Made by a program: the position numbers and the translations under genes. Of a DNA stretch of 61,254 bases, positions 15,422 to 25,189 are shown piece by piece. Location of the stretch: the NCBI GenBank assembly GCA_029936425.1, contig JAPYSU010000016.1, forward strand, positions 1 through 61,254, written 5' to 3'. Position 1 is the stretch's first letter. Each line of letters begins with the position of its first letter. The notes under the pieces were generated by a model. That model did not search any database and had not been told where the DNA came from. It worked only from the letters and a program-made list of their open reading frames with translations. Origin of the DNA: Litorimonas sp. (lineage in GTDB: Bacteria > Pseudomonadota > Alphaproteobacteria > Caulobacterales > Maricaulaceae).

Positions 15422-16423
15422 ATGAATCATATGAAAAATTTTTCCCTCCTTGATCTCTCCCCCGTTCCCGAAGGCCACACAACCGCTGAAGCGTTGTCCA
15501 ACACTGTTGAACTGGCGCAGTTAGTGGACGCGTCAGGCTATCACCGGTTTTGGCTGGCCGAGCATCACAATATGCCGGGCATTGCCAGCGCGGCGACTTC
15601 CGTCGTGATCGGCCATGTGGCAAATGCGACCAAAAATATACGGGTTGGGGCAGGCGGAATCATGTTGCCCAATCACGCGCCGCTTATGGTGGCAGAGCAG
15701 TTCGGCACGCTGGCAACATTATTCCCGGATCGCATAGACCTCGGTTTGGGGCGCGCGCCCGGCACGGATATGACGACGACGCGAGCGCTTCGCCGAAATA
15801 CCGGAGCAAATGACAGGTTTCCGCAGGATGTGCAGGAATTGCTGCAATATTTTGGAGACGCTCAAGACGGCCAAAAGGTTCGGGCCATTCCGGGCGAAGG
15901 CACAAAAGTGCCCATCTGGATACTCGGCTCCAGCCTATACGGCGCGCAGCTCGCTGCCCATTTCGGATTGCCCTATGCTTTTGCCTCGCATTTTGCTCCG
16001 GCCATGCTCGAGCAGGCCTTGCAGATTTACCGCGAGACCTTCCAGCCGTCGGAATATCTGGACAAGCCGCATTTCATGCTCGCCGCCGGAGTCTGCGTGG
16101 CCGACACGGATGAGGAAGCAGACTATCTTCGCTCATCTCAGAAACTCGCCTTCGCCCGGCTGCGTTCCGGAAACCCCGGCAAACTCCCTAAACCCAGCCG
16201 CGATATCGACGCGCAAATTCCGGCGGAGATGAAAGCGCAAATCGAGCACGCCATGTCCTGTTCTGCCGTAGGTTCGCCAGAGACAGTCGAGGCTCAGCTC
16301 CGCCAATTAATCGATAGGCATAAACCTGATGAAATTATTGTTACGGGTATGATCCATGATCATCAGGCGCGCCTGCATTCTTTCAAAAATGCGGCGACGA
16401 TATTGAAGGGTCTGTGCGAATAG
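15422..16423 (+). CDS. LLM-class flavin-dependent oxidoreductase (luciferase-like)
   Basis: The 333-residue protein is a single luciferase-like monooxygenase domain of the MsnO8-type group: FSLLDLSPVPEGHTTAEAL at the start, then FWLAEHHNMPGIASAATSV, GGIMLPNHAPLMVAEQFGTL and DLGLGRAPGTD. Such enzymes use FMNH2 (from a partner reductase) or F420 to oxidise small substrates; the substrate is unknown. It is transcribed away from the OxyR-like LysR gene. ATG 15422 and ATG 15431 are both possible starts, with no clear ribosome site. A bidirectional terminator follows. Confidence 0.88.
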   Translation: MNHMKNFSLLDLSPVPEGHTTAEALSNTVELAQLVDASGYHRFWLAEHHNMPGIASAATSVVIGHVANATKNIRVGAGGIMLPNHAPLMVAEQFGTLATLFPDRIDLGLGRAPGTDMTTTRALRRNTGANDRFPQDVQELLQYFGDAQDGQKVRAIPGEGTKVPIWILGSSLYGAQLAAHFGLPYAFASHFAPAMLEQALQIYRETFQPSEYLDKPHFMLAAGVCVADTDEEADYLRSSQKLAFARLRSGNPGKLPKPSRDIDAQIPAEMKAQIEHAMSCSAVGSPETVEAQLRQLIDRHKPDEIIVTGMIHDHQARLHSFKNAATILKGLCE

Positions 16424-16457
16424 AGCTGAAACCTATTTGGGGTTTATAGATAAGCCA

Positions 16458-16488
16458 TAAAAAAAGGTAGCGATAAACGCTACCTTTT
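16458..16488. terminator. bidirectional rho-independent terminator
   Basis: GGTAGCG (16466-16472) and CGCTACC (16478-16484) form a 7-bp stem around ATAAA, with A-run before and T-run after. It ends the oxidoreductase transcript on the plus strand and the TonB receptor transcript on the minus strand. Confidence 0.85.
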
Positions 16489-16529
16489 AGAGTCAAGCTA
16501 GGAGGAATTAGCTTTTGACCCGAGAGTCT

Positions 16530-18799
16530 CTAGTAATCGAAGTTTAGCTCGATCCCGACCTGACGACCGCGGCTAAGCGGCGCGAATGTGCCGCCGAGCG
16601 GAACGCCGCCAAGCGCAGCCGGAAGCTGCGTGTCATTGCCGTGCTGCACATCATTGGTGAGGTTCTTCCCGTAAATTGTGAAGGAGACATTGTCGCTGCC
16701 CAGTCCGAATGTCAGGCTACCATCGACGCGGTCAGCGGGGTTCAAGACGCCCAAATTGCTATCCGTGTAAGCGGCGGCGTCTCTATGCGCATAATTCACA
16801 TTCAGAGTGGTCTCACCCAAAGCCGGAATGGTTTTAGAATAAATAAATCCGGCATTGGCTGTCCAAGGGGCCAAGCGGGCCAAATCCAAATCTTCATCTG
16901 CTTCGTTGATGACGCCGTCGCTGTTTAAGTCAAAAATAACAGATGTATAATCACCGTCCGTATAGCCGACCGAACCTGTTAAAACGAGATTGTCCGTGAC
17001 CGGATAAGTGGCTTCTAATTCGAAACCGCGAATGTCAGCATCGGCAACGTTACGAATAACCTGTACAACGCCTGTTGTCGGATCCGACAGATTGATCTCG
17101 CGCTGAAGGTCCTTGGCTTTATTAAAGAAGGCCGCGCCGTTAAATCTCGCGCCCAAAATGGGCTCTGATTTAAAACCAAGTTCAAAAGAATCGATTTGCT
17201 CGTCTTGGAAAGGACCCGGGCCAAAATTGACTGTGTCAGCCGCCGTGTTGCGGAAATTATATCCGCCCGCCCGGAAAGATCGAGACCAATGGCCGTAAAC
17301 ACGGAAATCTTCATTCACCTCATATCCAAAGCCGACTTTAGGAGACCAGTTGGAGGTTTCAAATGTATCGTTGAAGTCGAAGTCACATTCTCTGGAAGAA
17401 CGCGTATCGCCCGGCACAACAATACAGGGAGAGTTGACGTTTGCCACGAGGGACGCGATTTGAACGTCCTTTCGTTCATCTGAATAGCGGATGCCGGCGT
17501 TCACACTAAATTTGTCTGTGACATCATATTCACCCGCGGCGAAAACACCGAACGTTTCAGAGTCCTGAAATCCGCCGCCATCTTGGGTCAAGGCGGGCCT
17601 TACGCCGCCTGTCGCAATGCCGAGAAGGTCACGCTGCTCGCCATAGAAAAGGTCCTGTGTAAAGTAAAAAGCCCTGTTGTGAAATCGAGCCTGTCGTCCA
17701 GGAAACGGCCATTATAGCGAATTTCGTTAGAGAACTGTTCCTGGTCGGTCGCAAAATTTGCGTGGAAGAAATAGCCAGGAGAGGCGTCAATATCGCTTCG
17801 TCCGAACTGAGTGTAGCTCCGATATCCGAAGATATTTGTAATCGTGCCATTGCCAAATCCGACATCCAAATCCGCCCGGGCGCTGAACTGATCCCATTCG
17901 GCATCGTTCGAGCCTTCTTCATCAATCGAGAAGTTGAAAGTTTCACGATCAAAATTTACCACTTGGCCGTCAATGCCGGACCCATTTGTATGGCTTTGAC
18001 TTGCAGGGCCGTCGCCTTTGGTGTCGCCCATTTCATATTTCAAGAGCAATTCGAAATTGTTGCCGGGCGTAAATTTGGCGCCTGTCCGAATAAGGGTCGT
18101 CTCGGATTCCCCGTGATTTTCGCCGTTGAAGGAGTTTTCAAACCAGCCTTTGTCATTGTTATGATAAACGCCGAGTTTTACGGAAAGAAGGTCTTCGACA
18201 ACGGCGCCCGACATTGTGCCGGAGGCAAAGTAGTTCGCGCCCGTTCCGCGCAGGCCGGATTCAGCCGCAAGCTTTCCTTTGAACGAAAATTCTTCTGTTG
18301 GGTCGCCTGTGTTGATTAGAACAGCGCCGCCCGTGACATTGCGGCCAAATAAGACGCCTTGTGGGCCGCGCAGCGTTTCAATGGATTGCAGGTCGAACGT
18401 ATCCAGAACAACGCCGGCATTAATGCCGAGATAAACGCCGTCCACGAATACGCCCACAGCCGGGTCAATCGAAGGAATTGATGAATTCACGCCAAGGCCC
18501 CGAATGGAGAAGTTAGCCGTGCCTTTGGCTGTGGCAATATCATCAAGCGCCACATTGGGCATCTTGAAGCTCAGACCGGAAATGTCCCGGACTTGCAGGG
18601 CGTCAAGTTGATCTTCTCCGAAAGCCGTAATCGCCACGGACGTTTCCTGAACATTTTCTCCGTCGGCTTTTTTAGTCGCCGTGACGATGATTTCGTCCGT
18701 CAGGACGCTGGCCGATTGCGCGTAGGCACTGGCAGGCACCAAGGCGGCTGCTGCGATGAGTGAAACGGCAGACACATTTGTAGTGAAAAAAGCACGCAT
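16530..18799 (-). pseudogene. TonB-dependent receptor split by a frameshift
   Basis: An N-terminal part (18799 down to 17600) holds the signal peptide, a TonB box-like DEIIVTATKK, and the plug domain (IRGLGVNSSIPSIDPAVGVFVDGVY, ETLRGPQGVLFGRN). It runs through the first barrel strands to DRLDFTTGLF, then goes out of frame. A C-terminal part (16530 to about 17665) continues as YFTQDLFYGEQRDLLG through the rest of the barrel to the outer-membrane end NFDY. Adding one T to the T5 run at 17666-17670 restores a single reading frame of about 755 residues, normal for the family. Receptors of this type import siderophores, oligosaccharides or cofactors; the substrate is unknown. It may be a real mutation, phase-variable slippage, or a sequence error. 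It is divergent from a LysR gene. Confidence 0.9.
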
Positions 18800-18811
18800 A
18801 TAAATTTCCCC

Positions 18812-18825
18812 GAAATTATAATTTC
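18812..18825. promoter_or_regulatory. 14-bp perfect palindrome between TonB receptor and LysR genes
   Basis: GAAATTATAATTTC is a perfect dyad 13 bp upstream of the receptor start, in the 113-bp divergent region. It contains an ATT-AAT core of the kind LysR proteins bind. Control of the receptor by the divergent LysR protein is likely but inferred. Confidence 0.4.
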
Positions 18826-18912
18826 ATTTTATGGTTCACTTTCGCGGCTTTAAGGACGAGATACAAATATATTTATTATTGTTACTTCCACTAAAATATG
18901 TATTTATGAGCA

Positions 18913-19845
18913 ATGCTCAAATTTGACCATATCCGGCATTTTATAGCGACCGCCGAGACTGGGAGCATTAAAGACGCTGCGGAGAAAATCCGAATTTCTC
19001 CAACCTCTATTCGCCATTCAATAGAGAAATTGGAATCGGGATTAAATGCGACGCTTTTCGTGAGACGGCCCTCCGAAGGCGTCTCGCTGACAAATGACGG
19101 CTACCGCCTGCTTGAGCGGACAACACATTTAATAAGCGATGTCGAAGATATTGAATCGCTTTTCATCACGTCGAAAAGAAAGCTCCGGGGCAATCTCATT
19201 ATTGGTTGCCAGGAGGGACTGACTTGGTCTCTCGTTCCGCGCGCCATTGAGTTGATGAACCAGGCGCATCCCGATGTGAATATTTCGGTTAAAACAGTCT
19301 GGATGGAAACGCAGTTTGAAACGCTTGAAAAGGCTGAGGTCGATGTGCTTCTGACCTTCACTTTGGAGGAGGTTAAAGACAAGAGGTATCAGGCACATGT
19401 GCTCTGCCGTCCACAAGCCTGCGCGATGATGCGTAAAGGTCACGACCTTGATACCGGTAAGCCTGTAAAGCTCTCTGACCTCGCCAATTATCCTCACATC
19501 TTCATTCAGGACGGGCCGGCGATGACCTTGTTTTCAGGGATGTATCAAAAAGTCGGTCTGGAGCCCGCCATATATATGTATAGTAATATCAGCACCGGCG
19601 CTCAGTCCGTTGTCGGCCGAACGGACGCTATCTCCTTACGCATTCTTCGCCCTGCCATTGGTCTCACGCCTCTAGGGGACGGGATGGTTGTGCCGATGAT
19701 AAAAGATAAAGTTCAAAAGCCCTGGCTTGTCGCTATGACGAACAAGATAAAGCGTCCTTTAGCCCTCGATAAAAGAACCGAATTTATAAATATCTGCCAC
19801 GAGCTGTTCGATGGCGGCCAGATGAAAAAACATATTTATTATTAA
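18913..19845 (+). CDS. LysR-type transcriptional regulator
   Basis: The 310-residue protein has the LysR winged helix at residues 3-62 (FDHIRHFIATAETGSIKDAAEKI) and a substrate-binding-like effector domain (LRGNLIIGCQEGLTWSLVP onward). It is transcribed away from the TonB receptor with a 14-bp palindrome between them, so it probably controls that receptor. The effector domain is not close to any characterised subgroup that I can name. The reading frame ends 34 bp before the convergent hydrolase gene; there is no clear terminator between them. Confidence 0.9.
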   Translation: MLKFDHIRHFIATAETGSIKDAAEKIRISPTSIRHSIEKLESGLNATLFVRRPSEGVSLTNDGYRLLERTTHLISDVEDIESLFITSKRKLRGNLIIGCQEGLTWSLVPRAIELMNQAHPDVNISVKTVWMETQFETLEKAEVDVLLTFTLEEVKDKRYQAHVLCRPQACAMMRKGHDLDTGKPVKLSDLANYPHIFIQDGPAMTLFSGMYQKVGLEPAIYMYSNISTGAQSVVGRTDAISLRILRPAIGLTPLGDGMVVPMIKDKVQKPWLVAMTNKIKRPLALDKRTEFINICHELFDGGQMKKHIYY

Positions 19846-19879
19846 TTCTTTGGCACAAGAGGCGTTTAAAGAGAACCTT

Positions 19880-20911
19880 TTACGACTCGTTTAAATAACT
19901 CTGAAGTGCAGCGATAAATGCTTCATAATCTTCCAAATGCGGGAGATGACCAATGCCCGGAAACTCCACCAGTTTCGAGTTTGGAATCCGCGCTGCCGCC
20001 TGTTTGCCGAGGCGGTCGTAACGGCCTAGTTCCTGACGCTCCGTCTCGCTCACCAAGTCCTTATTCAAGGCAGAGCGATCGCGCGTGCCAATCAAGAGGA
20101 GTGTTGGCATTTCGAGTTTATCCAAATCCTGCACCACGGGCTGGGTGTAAATCATATCATATTGCAGAGCGCTAATGCGGGCGAGGCGGGGGTAGTCCGG
20201 ACTTTTGAGGGGTGCGGCAAAGATGTCCAGGCTCCGGTCAAATTTCTCTGACCATTTCCCGTCATAATAGCTCTCGCGCATATAGGATTTCATCTTGCCC
20301 CGCGTCATATCGAGATTGCGCGCTTCCCACTCTTCGACGGTGCGGTAGGGGGTGAGCGCTTGGTAATCCTCAAGTCCCAGCGGATTAAGCAATATGAGCG
20401 TCTCTACGCGTTCCGGGTAGCTTAGCGCCATTCGGGTTGCCAAAACGCCGCCTGTGGAATGGCCCAGAATCGTGGCTTTCTCAACGCCAAGATGATCCAT
20501 TAATTCCAAAGTTTGCGAGCCGAGGCGCTGGAAACTAAACGGCCCCATCGGTTTGCTGCTTTTACCCCATCCGATATGATCAGGGATAATGACATGGTGG
20601 CCCGACGCCGCAAGGTCGCGCGCCGTCTGGCCCCAATAATCACCTGTGAAGTTTTTACCGTGCAAGAGAACAATTGTACGCCCGCTGGCCTCTGCGGTGG
20701 GGGCGACATCCTGATATGACATGACGAGCGGCCGCCCCGCGTCATCCGTCCCGTCCAGTTCCAAGCTCTGGCTCGGATAGGCATAGTCTATAGATTCCAG
20801 ATTTATTCCGGTGACAGGGGGAGTGGATGTCTCCTGAGCCGCTACTGTCGTGCAGAGAGCAGACGCTAAGAATAGGGTTCCGGCAAAGATAACAGATTTG
20901 AATGAGGTCAT
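19880..20911 (-). CDS. exported alpha/beta hydrolase
   Basis: The 343-residue protein has a signal peptide (FKSVIFAGTLFLASALCTTVAAQE) and an alpha/beta hydrolase fold: the oxyanion region LLHGKNFTGDYW, nucleophile Ser152 in GHSTGG, the acid in LIGTRDRSALNKD, and the base in FPGIGHLPHLED. It resembles periplasmic or outer-membrane-side esterases and haloalkane-like hydrolases; the substrate cannot be told. It lies next to the TonB/LysR unit but in the opposite direction to LysR, so a shared role in substrate processing is only a guess. ATG 20911. Confidence 0.88.
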   Translation of the reverse strand: MTSFKSVIFAGTLFLASALCTTVAAQETSTPPVTGINLESIDYAYPSQSLELDGTDDAGRPLVMSYQDVAPTAEASGRTIVLLHGKNFTGDYWGQTARDLAASGHHVIIPDHIGWGKSSKPMGPFSFQRLGSQTLELMDHLGVEKATILGHSTGGVLATRMALSYPERVETLILLNPLGLEDYQALTPYRTVEEWEARNLDMTRGKMKSYMRESYYDGKWSEKFDRSLDIFAAPLKSPDYPRLARISALQYDMIYTQPVVQDLDKLEMPTLLLIGTRDRSALNKDLVSETERQELGRYDRLGKQAAARIPNSKLVEFPGIGHLPHLEDYEAFIAALQSYLNES

Positions 20912-21010
20912 AATAATGGGCTCTCAAAGTTTAGACGGCGGAGGAAATTTATCTTTCACGACTTGCAAAGCCCCGCGTCTTTATTTGTTCCCTTCGACCG
21001 ACAGGGGTAT

Positions 21011-22801
21011 CTAGATTGTTTCTGTCCACTTCCGGCTCAACAAGGCGGCGGAATTAATTATCCCGACCATACAGTAGGTTTGCGGGAAATTGCCCCAGAG
21101 CTCTCCGGTCTCTGTGTCCACATCCTCAGAAAGAAGGCCGAGATGGTTGCGTGTGGAGAGGATGTTCTCGAACAGGCGGCGGGCTTCGTCCTTGCGGCCA
21201 ATGCGCGATAGCGCGTCGATATACCAGAAGGTACAGGCGGTGAAGGCGGTCTCAGGCCGACCGAAGTCATCCTCGACTTTATAGCGGTAAATGTGATCGC
21301 CTTCGCGGAGTTCCGCCTCTATGGCTTCGACCGTGCCGACATATCGCGGATCTTGCGCAGAGATAAATCCGATTTCAGCCATGAGCAGGACAGAGGCATC
21401 CAGAGCCTCTCCGCCGAAAGCGGCGGTGAAGGCGTTGCGCTCTTCATTCCAGGCTTCAGCGAGAATTTTCTGGTGGATCAGGCCCGCGCGTTCTTCCCAA
21501 TAGGTTTTGCGGTCAGTCTGCCCAAGATGCGCGGCGATTCGGGAAAGCCGGTCACACGCTGCCCAGCACATAATGGCGGAAGAGGTGTGAACCTGCGCAA
21601 TGGTCCGAAACTCCCAGATACCCGCATCGGGTTGATCGTGCATGGCATAGGCGCGTTCGCCCACAGGCTCGAGTGCTTTGAACTCGGCAAGGCCGGGATT
21701 GTTTAAGAGGCGTTTGTCGAAAAAGCTCTGCGCGACGCCGAGCACAATCTGGCCGTAAACATCATGCTGAATGTGTTCTGCTGCCTGATTCCCGACGCGC
21801 ACCGGGCCCATATTGCTATAACCGGGCAAAGCCTCGGCAATGGTCTCGGTGAGTTTTTCTTCCAGGCTGATGCCGTAAACGGGCTGAATGTGGCCGCCCT
21901 TGGAATGCGAGACGATATTGCGGACCCAGCGCATATAATGCTCGAGCGTTTCCATCTCGGACAAGCGGTTCAGGGCTGTCACCGAGAAATAGGCGTCCCG
22001 AATCCAGCAATAACGATAGTCCCAATTACGCTGCGACCCGGAATGTTCCGGGATAGAGGTTGTCAGCGCGGCAACAATGCCGCCGGTCTCCTCGAATACG
22101 CAGAGCTTGAGCGTGATGGCTGCGCGAATAACGGCGTCCTGCCATTCAATCGGGATGGCCAGGCTGCGCGACCAGCGATACCAATAGCTCGCCGTGCGGC
22201 GATACCAGTCATCTGCCAGAGCATGGACGCTATCGGCCAGAGCTTCGTCGGCGTTGAGGATAAAGGTCACGTCATTATCGAGCAGGAATTGCGTCCCGTT
22301 CATGACATAAGAAACGGGCGCGTCTGTGGTAATACGAAAACGGGTGTCCTCGGACTCATATCGGATATGATTGACGCCGCGCTTGGGCTTGATCTTTGTT
22401 TTCCCCCATTCAGCCTCGACAGATAGTGTGATCGCAATTTTGGGCTCGCCCGCAATGACATGGAACTGCCGCACGACGGCGGCGGGACGGAAAGTGCGTC
22501 CGTTTTTGTCAAAGCGCGGCGAAAAATCGACAATTTCCAATATGCTGCCGTCTTTCGCTTCGAGCCGCGTACGGAGAATTGCCGTGTTTTTCTCGTAACT
22601 CTGGCTGTGTTTCTCCAGACCTTCCATCCAGACGCCGAACGTGCCGCCGCCATTCATGAGGCTGTTAAAGACGGGCTCTCCGTCCAGACGCGGCAGGCAG
22701 AGCCAGCGATAGGCTCCGCGTCTGTCTATCAGTCCGGCGACCGTGCCGTTGCCGACAATGCCCAGATCCAGACCTTGTTCTGTTTTATTTTTCTGCGTCA
22801 T
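21011..22801 (-). CDS. glycoside hydrolase family 15 protein (glucoamylase/trehalase-like)
   Basis: The 596-residue product has the GH15 pattern: N-terminal DLGIVGNGTVAGLIDRRGAY and a super-sandwich region, then the (alpha/alpha)6 barrel with RNWDYRYCWIRDA (258-270) and PETAFTACTFWYIDALSRIG near residue 530, where the family has a catalytic Glu. It overlaps the end of otsB by 17 bp and is the third gene of otsA-otsB-GH15. GH15 enzymes include glucoamylases and trehalases; the operon makes trehalose turnover the best guess. No signal peptide, so it acts in the cytoplasm. ATG 22801 follows GAAAGAG. Confidence 0.9.
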   Translation of the reverse strand: MTQKNKTEQGLDLGIVGNGTVAGLIDRRGAYRWLCLPRLDGEPVFNSLMNGGGTFGVWMEGLEKHSQSYEKNTAILRTRLEAKDGSILEIVDFSPRFDKNGRTFRPAAVVRQFHVIAGEPKIAITLSVEAEWGKTKIKPKRGVNHIRYESEDTRFRITTDAPVSYVMNGTQFLLDNDVTFILNADEALADSVHALADDWYRRTASYWYRWSRSLAIPIEWQDAVIRAAITLKLCVFEETGGIVAALTTSIPEHSGSQRNWDYRYCWIRDAYFSVTALNRLSEMETLEHYMRWVRNIVSHSKGGHIQPVYGISLEEKLTETIAEALPGYSNMGPVRVGNQAAEHIQHDVYGQIVLGVAQSFFDKRLLNNPGLAEFKALEPVGERAYAMHDQPDAGIWEFRTIAQVHTSSAIMCWAACDRLSRIAAHLGQTDRKTYWEERAGLIHQKILAEAWNEERNAFTAAFGGEALDASVLLMAEIGFISAQDPRYVGTVEAIEAELREGDHIYRYKVEDDFGRPETAFTACTFWYIDALSRIGRKDEARRLFENILSTRNHLGLLSEDVDTETGELWGNFPQTYCMVGIINSAALLSRKWTETI

Positions 22802-23525
22802 GAAACTCTTTCAAATATATATAGACGGCGGCCACATCCGGCAGGCGATATTGCGCGAAGGTGTCTTCCTTCCCGACTTTTATCGACATTCCGCCGAGTT
22901 CATTTACCACCTTGAACGCGTCTTCATCGGTCGTGTCATCGCCTATCATGACCGGGCGGCGCCCCTTAAACGGGGATAGGGTCATGGTTTTGACCAGGCA
23001 TTCGCCCTTATTGGCGCCTTTCGGTTTGATTTCGAAAATGCATTTCCCCTCCTGCAGACTATAATCTGGATAGTTTTGCGTTAGCGGAGCAAGCTTCTCT
23101 CTCAAAGTGGCCTCGGCCTTTGGTGCTTTTCGGTAATGAAGGGCGACAACCGGCCCCTTGGCCTCGACTTCTACGCCTGTGAGCGGCTCCGTCAAAGCCT
23201 TGAGGCCGTTCATAAAGTCATCAGGCAAAAAGGAGGTCGGGGCCATTGCCGCTTCTTTGGGCCCGGCAGAAAATAGGCCGTGATTGCCAAACCGCCAAAC
23301 CTCGCTCGGAACGCGTTCCGATAAGTCGCGCAAATCCCGACCGGAAATCAAGGCGACCGCGCCGCCCAGTTTTTGCGACAGGCCCAAAATTATTTCTGCG
23401 CCGCCTTCGGGCAAAGTGACCTTATCCGCTTCCTCCTGAATGGGGGCAAGCGTTCCGTCAAAGTCGAGGAATAAGGCATCTTTTAAAGAAAGGGGCGCGG
23501 GGTATGACGACAAAACTGGATCCAA
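22785..23525 (-). CDS. otsB: trehalose-6-phosphate phosphatase
   Basis: The 246-residue HAD-superfamily phosphatase has Asp21 and Asp23 in LDFDGTLAP, a LISGRDLRDL motif II, Lys in the cap, and GDDTTDEDAFKVV at the acidic motif. It removes phosphate from trehalose 6-phosphate. It starts at TTG 23525, directly after the otsA stop, so the two are translationally coupled, and it overlaps the GH15 gene at its 3' end. This is the second step of trehalose synthesis for osmotic and desiccation protection. Confidence 0.93.
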   Translation of the reverse strand: MDPVLSSYPAPLSLKDALFLDFDGTLAPIQEEADKVTLPEGGAEIILGLSQKLGGAVALISGRDLRDLSERVPSEVWRFGNHGLFSAGPKEAAMAPTSFLPDDFMNGLKALTEPLTGVEVEAKGPVVALHYRKAPKAEATLREKLAPLTQNYPDYSLQEGKCIFEIKPKGANKGECLVKTMTLSPFKGRRPVMIGDDTTDEDAFKVVNELGGMSIKVGKEDTFAQYRLPDVAAVYIYLKEFHDAEK

Positions 23526-24935
23526 TTAATTAACGGAAACGGTTTTGAGAGCCGTCAGGAAGCGCTCGCGCCACCATGAAATGTCTTCGGAGCAAATTCC
23601 CTCATGAAGAGATTGCCAACGTTTTTTTCGTTCGATCAAGGGCATAGCAAGAGCTTTTGCAACAGCATTGGAAATCTCGCTCGGACTGTGTGGATTGACC
23701 AGCAGAGCATCTTTCATCTGCTCGGCAGCCCCCGCAAATTGCGAAAGGACCAAAACGCCCGGATCTTGCGGATCCTGCGCGGCGATAAACTCCTTGGCCA
23801 CCAAATTCATGCCGTCCTGCAAAGGGGTTACTAGGCAAACCTCCGCCAGACGGTAAAGGCCTGCCACCTCTTCGCGAGCATATCCCCGCGCCAAATAGCG
23901 AATGGGAATCCAGTCAAGATCGCCATAATCCCCGTTGATACGCCCGGCAAGAGCGTCGAGTTTCTCTCTTAGATGCATATACTCATCGACCATCTCCCGG
24001 GATGGCGGTGCGACCTGGGTGAAGGAAACTTTACCGTGCTGGCCGGGATAGTCATCAAAGAATTTCGCCATGCCTTCAAAGCGCTGAGGCAGGCCTTTGG
24101 AATAATCCATGCGGTCCACGCCGAGGACAAGACTTCGGTTGCGCTGGAATTTTGATAATCGATCCCGCGCTTCTTCTGCCGCTTCTCCGGTCGAAGTCTC
24201 CTCAAACGATTTTACATCAATGCCGATCGGGCAGTGAAGAATTTTTACTTCTCGCTCGCCGACCTTGAGAACCGTATCACTCATGGGCGTGGCGTCCATT
24301 TCCCGCTCCAGATACATTTTCAGGTTCGCGACGTCCCGCTTACCCTGAAGCCCGATAACGTCATAGGAAATGAGACCTTCGATTAACAATTTATGATCCG
24401 GAATGGACCGGAAGGCGTCAGGACTCGGAAAAGGTATATGGAGAAAAAAGCCGCAGGACAGAGTCGATTCCATATCTCTCAGAAATTTCGCGACCAAGAG
24501 AAAATGATAATCATGCACCCAGATGATGTCATTTGTGTCGGCCATATTCACCGTGTTTTCGGCGAAACGTTTATTTATTTCGACATAGGTTTTGAAGTTT
24601 TTATCGTCAAATTTGGCGAGATCGACACGGCCATGAAAGACAGGCCATAAAACGCTGTTGGAATAGCCGAGATAAAAATCCTCATATTCCGTTTTGGTGT
24701 AATTGCACAATGCAAAGTCAACGCCGTCCTGTTCGGTCTCGGAAAATCGCGTGCTTGGAAAGTCGTAAATCTTGCCGCTCCATCCCATCCACACTCCCTG
24801 GGAGGATTTTAACGCGTCCCAAACGGCCACGGCCAGTCCCCCGGCTTTGGATTTTGTTCCAAAAGCGGTCCGGTTGGAGATGGCGATCAATCTGCTTTTG
24901 ACAGTCTCTGGTTGGGCCAAGATGCGATCCGACAA
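23526..24935 (-). CDS. otsA: alpha,alpha-trehalose-phosphate synthase (UDP-forming)
   Basis: The 469-residue GT20 enzyme begins with the phosphate loop SRLIAISNRTAFGTKSKAGG and keeps DIIWVHDYHFLLVAKFLR, GVDRMDYSKGLPQRF and the C-terminal LVTPLQDGMNLVAKEFIAAQ. It joins UDP-glucose and glucose 6-phosphate into trehalose 6-phosphate. It is the first gene of otsA-otsB-GH15. The start is uncertain: TTG 24935 gives MSDRILAQPETVKSRLIA, and TTG 24920 is also possible; no ATG or clear ribosome site fits. Stress-dependent regulation is common for these genes, but I see no operator. Confidence 0.93.
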   Translation of the reverse strand: MSDRILAQPETVKSRLIAISNRTAFGTKSKAGGLAVAVWDALKSSQGVWMGWSGKIYDFPSTRFSETEQDGVDFALCNYTKTEYEDFYLGYSNSVLWPVFHGRVDLAKFDDKNFKTYVEINKRFAENTVNMADTNDIIWVHDYHFLLVAKFLRDMESTLSCGFFLHIPFPSPDAFRSIPDHKLLIEGLISYDVIGLQGKRDVANLKMYLEREMDATPMSDTVLKVGEREVKILHCPIGIDVKSFEETSTGEAAEEARDRLSKFQRNRSLVLGVDRMDYSKGLPQRFEGMAKFFDDYPGQHGKVSFTQVAPPSREMVDEYMHLREKLDALAGRINGDYGDLDWIPIRYLARGYAREEVAGLYRLAEVCLVTPLQDGMNLVAKEFIAAQDPQDPGVLVLSQFAGAAEQMKDALLVNPHSPSEISNAVAKALAMPLIERKKRWQSLHEGICSEDISWWRERFLTALKTVSVN

Positions 24936-25189
24936 GGTTAAAACATATAGTCAGACAAATCCTATAACAGGAATTAGTTTCAATCTAAAGACAGGGGCGG
25001 GCAGAGGGAGATTTTAGAAGCGGCTACTCTGATTTAGCGGCGGCGCAGATAAAAATTGATGCAGAGTAGGGCATGTCGCGGAAAATTTCATCACATAGGA
25101 GGCGGGCTTGACCGTTTAACGCTCTTGCTCCGCTTCCGGCAATCCCTTAGAACGCCACAAATTTTCGCTTTATTTCAAAGGGACTCGCC

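Noticed and set aside
21764..22426. 220-codon plus-strand frame opposite the GH15 gene
   Set aside because: It lies entirely antisense to the GH15 coding region and shows no domain.
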